Below are positions 39,346-43,328 of a stretch of DNA of 43,328 nucleotides, piece by piece. Position numbers and translations under genes: made by a program. Every line of letters starts with the position of its first letter. Positions within the stretch are counted from its first letter, which is position 1. The stretch lies in assembly GCA_946614295.1 (NCBI GenBank), contig CAMOGT010000013.1, forward strand, positions 1 to 43,328, given 5' to 3'. The notes under the pieces were generated by a model. It was not told the origin of the DNA, did not search any database, and saw only the letters and a list, made by a program, of their open reading frames with translations. This DNA comes from an uncultured Bacteroidales bacterium (lineage in GTDB: Bacteria > Bacteroidota > Bacteroidia > Bacteroidales > Paludibacteraceae).

Positions 39346-40353
39346 CTACAAAAATTGTACCAAAGCGAGTGCTGTCATGGCTTCTACCACCGGAACGGCG
39401 CGGACGGCAATGCACGAATCAGAGCGATTTACCATTTTGGCATTTACCATTTGGTCATTGAGCAATTTAGCCAGCGCCTTTGGGGTAGTGGGTGTGGGTT
39501 TGAAGACGCAGCGGAAGGTGATTTCTGTGCCATCTGAGATGCCTCCGGCAATGCCGCCGGAAAGGTGGTTAATCTCGCTACCGGGTTGCGTGACACCCTT
39601 AAAACCAGTGCCGTACTCAAAGCCTTTGCAGGCGTTGATGGACATGACGGCGAAAGCTAATTCTGCTTGCAGCTTATTGAAAATCGGTTCGCCCACTCCT
39701 GCCGGAAGTCCGTTAATACGGCACTCGATGATACCTCCTATAGAGTCACCCTCGCGCCGGTACGCGGCGATGAGTTCGTCAAACCGGCTGGGGTCTGTCT
39801 CTGCACCCACCTGAATGAGTGAGGCGTGAATGGTAACTCCCTTGGATGCGAGTTCCTGTTTGGCGATAGTGCCTGCGACTACCCTGGATGCTGTTTCACG
39901 TGCAGAGGCTCTTCCTCCGCCTCTCCAGTCGCGAATACCGTATTTCTGCTCATAGACCTTGTCTGCATGCCCCACTCGGTAGGAGTGTTTGAGGAACTCA
40001 TAGTCCTCCGGCCGTGCGTCTTTGTTGCGGATAAGGAAAGCAATCGGTGTGCCGAGGGTGATACCATCCATGACTCCGGAGAGCCATTCGACCTCGTCCG
40101 GTTCGCGGAGTGCTCGGGGTGAGGTTCCGAGGTAGTCAGCACTCGTTGCCGTGTCGTTGCCGTCTTTTTGCCGTGTCATTGCCGTGTCGCCAAGGTGTTT
40201 GGACCGAGCTGCACGCCTGTTTAACTCGGTGCGGATCAGGTCAAAATCAATATGCAGTCCGGCGGGAACGCCGTCCAACACTCCGCCTATCGCCGCTCCG
40301 TGTGATTCGCCGAAGCTCGTAAAAGTCCATTTGTCACCAAAGATATTTGCCAT
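39346..40353 (-). CDS. aroC: Chorismate synthase
   Basis: The protein has 335 residues. It removes phosphate from EPSP to give chorismate, using reduced [25 protein letters not shown] near 11-32, [29 protein letters not shown] near 126-154 and the later GISDGTEI region are present. Odd: [14 protein letters not shown] near 58-71 stands where homologues carry a short loop and is encoded by four 11-bp units (40145-40188). [14 protein letters not shown] near the C-terminus comes from ACCATTT-type words (about 39428-39460). Both seem to be tolerated insertions. Its promoter shares a palindrome with the divergent PCMD gene. Confidence 0.95.
   Translation of the reverse strand: MANIFGDKWTFTSFGESHGAAIGGVLDGVPAGLHIDFDLIRTELNRRAARSKHLGDTAMTRQKDGNDTATSADYLGTSPRALREPDEVEWLSGVMDGITLGTPIAFLIRNKDARPEDYEFLKHSYRVGHADKVYEQKYGIRDWRGGGRASARETASRVVAGTIAKQELASKGVTIHASLIQVGAETDPSRFDELIAAYRREGDSIGGIIECRINGLPAGVGEPIFNKLQAELAFAVMSINACKGFEYGTGFKGVTQPGSEINHLSGGIAGGISDGTEITFRCVFKPTPTTPKALAKLLNDQMVNAKMVNRSDSCIAVRAVPVVEAMTALALVQFL
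40145..40188 (+). repeat. GTTGCCGTGTC 11-bp array inside aroC
   Basis: Four units: GTTGCCGTGTC, GTTGCCGTCTT, TTTGCCGTGTC, ATTGCCGTGTC. Forty-four bases are translated in frame on the minus strand. Confidence 0.9.
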
Positions 40354-40417
40354 AATTAAAAAAGTCTACAGCCGTGCAGAGGGGTTGATATGGGGCTTGA
40401 TTTTGGTAAATCGGGTA

Positions 40418-40449
40418 CAAAAGTAGTAAAAAGTTTGCATATATGCAAA
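40418..40449 (-). promoter_or_regulatory. aroC promoter (shares a palindrome with the PCMD gene)
   Basis: Minus strand TTTG at 40449-40446, 20 bp, TACTTTTG at 40425-40418. The -33 element is the right end of the perfect 16-bp palindrome TTTGCATATATGCAAA (40434-40449). Confidence 0.75.
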
Positions 40450-40465
40450 TTTTTTTGTAACTTTG
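40434..40465 (+). promoter_or_regulatory. PCMD-gene promoter (shares a palindrome with aroC)
   Basis: TTTG at 40434-40437, 20 bp, TAACTTTG at 40458-40465. The -33 element is the left end of the same palindrome. Confidence 0.75.
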
Positions 40466-40488
40466 CGCCGTTTTTTAAAAGTAAGATT

Positions 40489-41565
40489 ATGAAAAAAATA
40501 TTAGGATTGGTATTCATGGGATTGGCGATGAGCGTTTTGGCGGTTGCCCAGCAGTTGCCTGATCCTCATTTCGAGAACTGGACGAAGGTGTATAACGGTG
40601 ATCCCCAACCGGCAGACTGGAACGGGTCGAACGTGACTCAGGTGGGTCTGAAATTCACGTTCCTCTATCAGAAGCCGGGCCGTACGGGGCACTGCCTGTA
40701 CGTGGCGGACAAGTCTGTGGGCGCGTTGGGTATCACGGCGGTCGGTCCGGGTTATGTGTCTTTAGGCAAGCCGTGGCAGTACCTGAAGGGTCTGAGCGTG
40801 AAGAGCGCCACCGCCGGAACGGAAGGCGGAATACCTTGGAAATACCGTCCGGACACGATGAGCGTGTGGATCAAACGTGTCGGTCCAGCGACGGATCAGG
40901 AGGATTTCCATTTGCTGTATTACTCGTGGACGGGAACGGCGAAGGGCAGCCAGTATAAGAACAAAGCCGGCAAGCCGACTGCTACCGAGCGTATCAACGA
41001 GGAAAGTGACATCCGTCTGGCGACGGACGGCAACGAGTGCGGCACCGACCAGCCGGGCAAACAGGTAGCCGAGGGATGGTATCGCGCCCGCGCCAAGTAC
41101 AGCGAGTGGAAACAGATCAAAGTGCCTATCTTCTATAAGAGCGACGGCCGCCCGACGATGTGTAATGTGATCTTCTCCGCCGGTAACTATCCTGCTTTCC
41201 GCGCCAACGACGGTCTGTATGCGGATAATGCAATCTATGTGGACGACGTGGAGCTGATTTATTCGTCGAAGATTGACAAACTGACCATCAACGGCAAGGA
41301 GTGGAAGGGCTTCAACCCCAACAGCGAGAAGGAGCAGACCTATAAACTGCCGGAGGGAAGCGAAGGCGTGGTGATTGCCGGTTACCGCGGCATCGGAACG
41401 CTGACGAATGTCAAGGGCGAGAAAGCGCGTTTCAACGGCCGCAAGCTCGACAAAGAGGAGATGACGGTTGTGCCCGGCGAGGTGAACGGCAAGCCGTGGG
41501 TCATCACCGTCAAGGCAGAGGACGGCAGCAGTACACACGTGTACAAATTACGAATTACGAATTAA
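40489..41565 (+). CDS. Secreted PCMD-domain-like protein
   Basis: The protein has 358 residues from ATG at 40489, where the signal peptide MKKILGLVFMGLAMSVLAVAQ begins; a longer frame would cross the promoter. QQLPDPHFENWTK near 21-33, GIPWKYRPDTMSVWIKRVGP near 104-123, WKQIKVPIFYKSDGRP and NAIYVDDVELIYSS fit the putative carbohydrate metabolism domain of Bacteroidetes surface proteins. A C-terminal beta domain follows from about 265. The last residues (KLRITN) and the stop codon are encoded by the ATTACGA array that fills the gap to the next gene. Confidence 0.75.
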   Translation: MKKILGLVFMGLAMSVLAVAQQLPDPHFENWTKVYNGDPQPADWNGSNVTQVGLKFTFLYQKPGRTGHCLYVADKSVGALGITAVGPGYVSLGKPWQYLKGLSVKSATAGTEGGIPWKYRPDTMSVWIKRVGPATDQEDFHLLYYSWTGTAKGSQYKNKAGKPTATERINEESDIRLATDGNECGTDQPGKQVAEGWYRARAKYSEWKQIKVPIFYKSDGRPTMCNVIFSAGNYPAFRANDGLYADNAIYVDDVELIYSSKIDKLTINGKEWKGFNPNSEKEQTYKLPEGSEGVVIAGYRGIGTLTNVKGEKARFNGRKLDKEEMTVVPGEVNGKPWVITVKAEDGSSTHVYKLRITN

Positions 41566-41602
41566 AAATTACGAATTGCGAATTAAAAATTACGAATTGC
41601 GT
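41547..41602 (+). repeat. ATTACGA/ATTAAAA/ATTGCGA heptamer array
   Basis: Eight consecutive 7-bp units in the order ATTACGA, ATTACGA, ATTAAAA, ATTACGA, ATTGCGA, ATTAAAA, ATTACGA, ATTGCGT. It spans the last codons of the PCMD gene and runs into the TTG start of the GT2 gene. The order itself hints at a longer 21-bp (ATTAAAA-ATTACGA-ATTGCGN) secondary duplication. Confidence 0.95.
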
Positions 41603-42804
41603 TGATAGTAGAGGAACTGGACATATTGGATTGGACGCTGATCGTTTTGCTCGGGGTGTTTTTTGTGGCGCAGGTTTGGTTCTATGCGCGGTATCTCTGT
41701 GCTCCGGCTCGGAGGTTGCGGAAGGAACGGAAAAATGTCCAAAAGGCAGATGAGCAGAAGGTCAATGACTTGCCTCCTGTCTCCGTAGTTGTCTGCGCGC
41801 ATAACGAGAGTTACAACCTCTCGCAGTATCTGCAGGCGCTGCTGACGCAGGATTACCCGCAGTACGAGGTGATCGTGGTGGATGACGGTTCGGAGGATGA
41901 GACGCGTGCCGTGCTGGACAATTACATGGTTCGCGACGAGCGGCTGCACATGACGTTTGTGCCTTACGGCGCACGCGTCGGGTCCACCAAGAAACTGGCA
42001 CTCACGTTAGGTGCCAAGGCGGCTCAATACGACTACCTGCTGCTGACGGACGCAGACTGCGTGCCGGAGAGCAACCGCTGGATACGGGAGATGGTCAAGG
42101 GATTTGGAAAAGTACCAAGTGACCAAGTACCAAGTACCAAGGATATAGTTCTGGGTTTCGGGGCGTACTTCGAGGAGAAAGGACCTATCAACCGTCTGGT
42201 GCGGTACGACACGCTCTTCAACGGTCTGCATTACCTCGGCGCGGCGCTGTGCGGACATCCGTACATGGGTGTCGGACGCAATCTGGCTTACCGCAAGTCG
42301 CTGTTCTTTGAGACCGGAGGTTTCACCAAACTCATGACGAATATCGCCGGCGATGACGACCTCTTTGTCAACCATGTGGCAACGAAGGAGAACACCGCTG
42401 TTGTGCTGAGTCGGGATTCGTACACCTGGTCGATTGCGAAAAAGACCCTCAAAGAGTGGTGGCAGCAAAAACGCAGACACCTCTCCGTTTCGCCTTCGTA
42501 CAAGCCGGAGACGAAAGTCCGTCTGGCGATTGAGCCGATGACAAGGGGCTTGTTCTATCTGGCGGTAATAGCGGCGATAGTGCTCTATTGGCCGGCGTTC
42601 GGTACTGTTCCCATGCTACCGTTCCTGGTGGCTGCGGGGCTGTTTCTCGTGCGATGGATCATGCAGACGGTTATCCTCAATGTCTCGGCGCACCGGATGG
42701 GACTGAAAGGATTCAATATGTTCAGCATTCTTTGGTTCGATATTGTCCTTCCGCTCGTGTCGGCATGGATGCTCATCGTACCGAAACGCAGAATGAAATG
42801 GTGA
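41602..42804 (+). CDS. Membrane glycosyltransferase family 2
   Basis: The protein has 400 residues if TTG at 41602, directly after the repeat array, is the start; no ATG precedes the first transmembrane helix (DWTLIVLLGVFFVAQVWFYA). The GT-A domain has SVVVCAHNESYNLSQYLQALL near 60-80, VVDDGSEDETRAVL and LLTDADCVPESN (DxD) near 147-158. Later QQKRRHLSVS near 287-296 resembles the QxxRW-type motif. Three transmembrane helices follow (about 305-395). It is probably a processive or lipid-linked transferase. KVPSDQVPSTK near 169-179 is encoded by an AAGTACC array (42110-42140). Confidence 0.87.
   Translation: MIVEELDILDWTLIVLLGVFFVAQVWFYARYLCAPARRLRKERKNVQKADEQKVNDLPPVSVVVCAHNESYNLSQYLQALLTQDYPQYEVIVVDDGSEDETRAVLDNYMVRDERLHMTFVPYGARVGSTKKLALTLGAKAAQYDYLLLTDADCVPESNRWIREMVKGFGKVPSDQVPSTKDIVLGFGAYFEEKGPINRLVRYDTLFNGLHYLGAALCGHPYMGVGRNLAYRKSLFFETGGFTKLMTNIAGDDDLFVNHVATKENTAVVLSRDSYTWSIAKKTLKEWWQQKRRHLSVSPSYKPETKVRLAIEPMTRGLFYLAVIAAIVLYWPAFGTVPMLPFLVAAGLFLVRWIMQTVILNVSAHRMGLKGFNMFSILWFDIVLPLVSAWMLIVPKRRMKW
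42110..42140 (+). repeat. AAGTACC heptamer array inside the GT2 gene
   Basis: Units AAGTACC, AAGTGACC (8 bp), AAGTACC, AAGTACC. Similar GTACAAA/GTGACCA words occur at 38896-38928 in another gene. Confidence 0.8.
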
Positions 42805-42813
42805 GAACAGTTT

Positions 42814-42855
42814 ACAATTCACAATTCACAATTAAAAATTAAAAATTTAGAATTA
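42814..42855 (+). repeat. ACAATTC/AAAATTA heptamer array before the DUF3467 gene
   Basis: Six units: ACAATTC, ACAATTC, ACAATTA, AAAATTA, AAAATTT, AGAATTA. The final A is the first base of the start codon. Confidence 0.95.
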
Positions 42856-43166
42856 TGGCACAAGAAAAACAAGAATTGAAAATCAATATTGCCCCGGACA
42901 AAGCCCAGGGCGTGTTTGCAAACTTAGCGCTGATTGCGCATACTCCCACGGAGTTCGTGCTCGATTTCGCGCAGATCATGCCGGGTATGCCGCAGGCGAA
43001 TGTGGTATCGCGCGTGATTGTAACGCCGGATCAGGCCAAGAAGATCCTCGGCGCACTGCAGAATAACATCGCCCAGTACGAGCAGAAGTTCGGTCCGATC
43101 CAGCCGATTGGCGGTCCTGCTAAAGGCAGTACTCTTCCGCTGGCATTCACCGGAGGCGAAGCATAG
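42855..43166 (+). CDS. DUF3467 protein
   Basis: The protein has 103 residues. LKINIAPDKAQGVFANLALIAHTPTEFVLDFAQ near 8-40 and RVIVTPDQAKKILGALQNNIAQYEQKFG near 52-79 are the signature of DUF3467, a small conserved protein common in Bacteroidetes and often found beside rpoC. Its function is not known. There is no signal peptide. A dispersed element starts at its stop codon. Confidence 0.9.
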   Translation: MAQEKQELKINIAPDKAQGVFANLALIAHTPTEFVLDFAQIMPGMPQANVVSRVIVTPDQAKKILGALQNNIAQYEQKFGPIQPIGGPAKGSTLPLAFTGGEA

Positions 43167-43270
43167 TCGCGTTCGGCAAATGGATCGCAAGAGCCAAACC
43201 GCTCCGCTAATTGGCAAGTGCGACCATTGCCTCCGCTCTCCCCAAAAATTAGAAATTTTCGGGGACCCCA
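43166..43270 (+). repeat. Dispersed element, copy C
   Basis: GTCGCGTTCGGCA, then ACCGCTCCGCTAATTGG, GCCTCCGCTCTCCCC, a spacer and CGGGGACCCCA. These are the same blocks in the same order as in the copy at 305-421 on the other strand. The G at 43166 is the last base of the DUF3467 stop codon. Confidence 0.65.
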
Positions 43271-43297
43271 ATATGGAAAATCTAAATTATCAATATT

Positions 43298-43328
43298 ATG
43301 AAAACATTCCCTGCATCGCAGTTAATCA
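43298..43328 (+). CDS. Start of a gene cut by the window edge, possibly a nucleoside phosphorylase
   Basis: ATG at 43298 opens MKTFPASQLI and runs off the window. From memory, bacteroidetal nucleoside phosphorylases start with a similar F-P-x-S-E-L-I-x-N stretch, but ten residues are too few to be sure. A second frame from ATG at 43273 (MENLNYQYYENIPCIAVN) is also open to the edge. I prefer the first because an AT-rich heptamer-like leader precedes it. Confidence 0.35.
   Translation, partial: MKTFPASQLI

Noticed and set aside
41547..41602. Possible CRISPR-like array
   Set aside because: Units are only 7 bp with no spacers between repeats and no cas genes. The same holds for every other array in the window.

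Overview
The window looks like chromosome of a member of the Bacteroidales. The support is the promoter type (TTTG about 20 bp upstream of TAnnTTTG), the near absence of Shine-Dalgarno sites, the TonB-dependent receptor and SufC/SufD genes, the DUF3467, DUF4290-like and PCMD-type proteins, and the bacteroidetal style of HflX, Hpt, Prs and TonB. I cannot name a genus from the sequence alone. Most of the window is ordinary housekeeping DNA.

Layout. 1-250: start of a TonB-dependent receptor under a TPP riboswitch. 518-4793: rpsO, hflX, hpt and a phosphohexomutase. 4900-9650: two tandem, partly identical fibronectin-III lipoprotein genes, each behind the same 335-nt structured leader. 9672-12466: a small paralogous gene with 11-bp repeats, a BASS transporter gene broken by an amber codon, tcdA, tRNA-Leu(CAA) and rpsU. 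12564-18917 (minus strand): ssb, a GNAT/FemAB-like gene, two glycosyltransferases, tonB and recG. 19035-24078: a secreted EEP-family protein, a DUF4290-like gene, prs, an M28 lipoprotein, sufC and a short sufD. 24046-25722 (minus): efp and a polyprenyl synthase. 25708-28450: marC, rpiB, a radical SAM/SPASM protein and an MBL hydrolase. 28580-36814: hexuronate catabolism (uxaC, kdgK, eda, exuT), interrupted by an accessory island. The island holds an AT-rich GIY-YIG-like gene, the second small paralog, a RAYT (REP-associated tyrosine transposase) with REP copies, and a LytM-like gene. 36831-43328: secreted proteins, pspC, aroC, a glycosyltransferase, DUF3467 and the start of a further gene.

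Working together. UxaC, KdgK, Eda and ExuT cover import, isomerisation, phosphorylation and aldol cleavage of hexuronates; the reductase and dehydratase steps between UxaC and KdgK are not in the window. TonB powers receptors such as the thiamine-type receptor at the left edge. Efp, rpsO, rpsU, tRNA-Leu and tcdA serve translation.

The most unusual signals are these. (1) Tandem arrays with a 7-bp period, each with its own word, fill many stop-to-start gaps and also sit in frame inside genes (ssb, pgm, tcdA, a GT4, an M28 peptidase, a GT2, the receptor signal peptide). A second class has an 11-bp period. (2) A dispersed element of about 105-117 bp lies inside the P3 arm of the TPP riboswitch and recurs at the right edge. 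(3) Two divergent promoter pairs use the two ends of one palindrome, TTTGCATATATGCAA(A), as their -33 elements. (4) The RAYT gene carries copies of a REP family inside its own coding sequence. (5) The FN3 lipoprotein genes are mosaic duplicates with an identical structured leader RNA. All coordinates of short sites were counted by eye and may be off by one or two bases.
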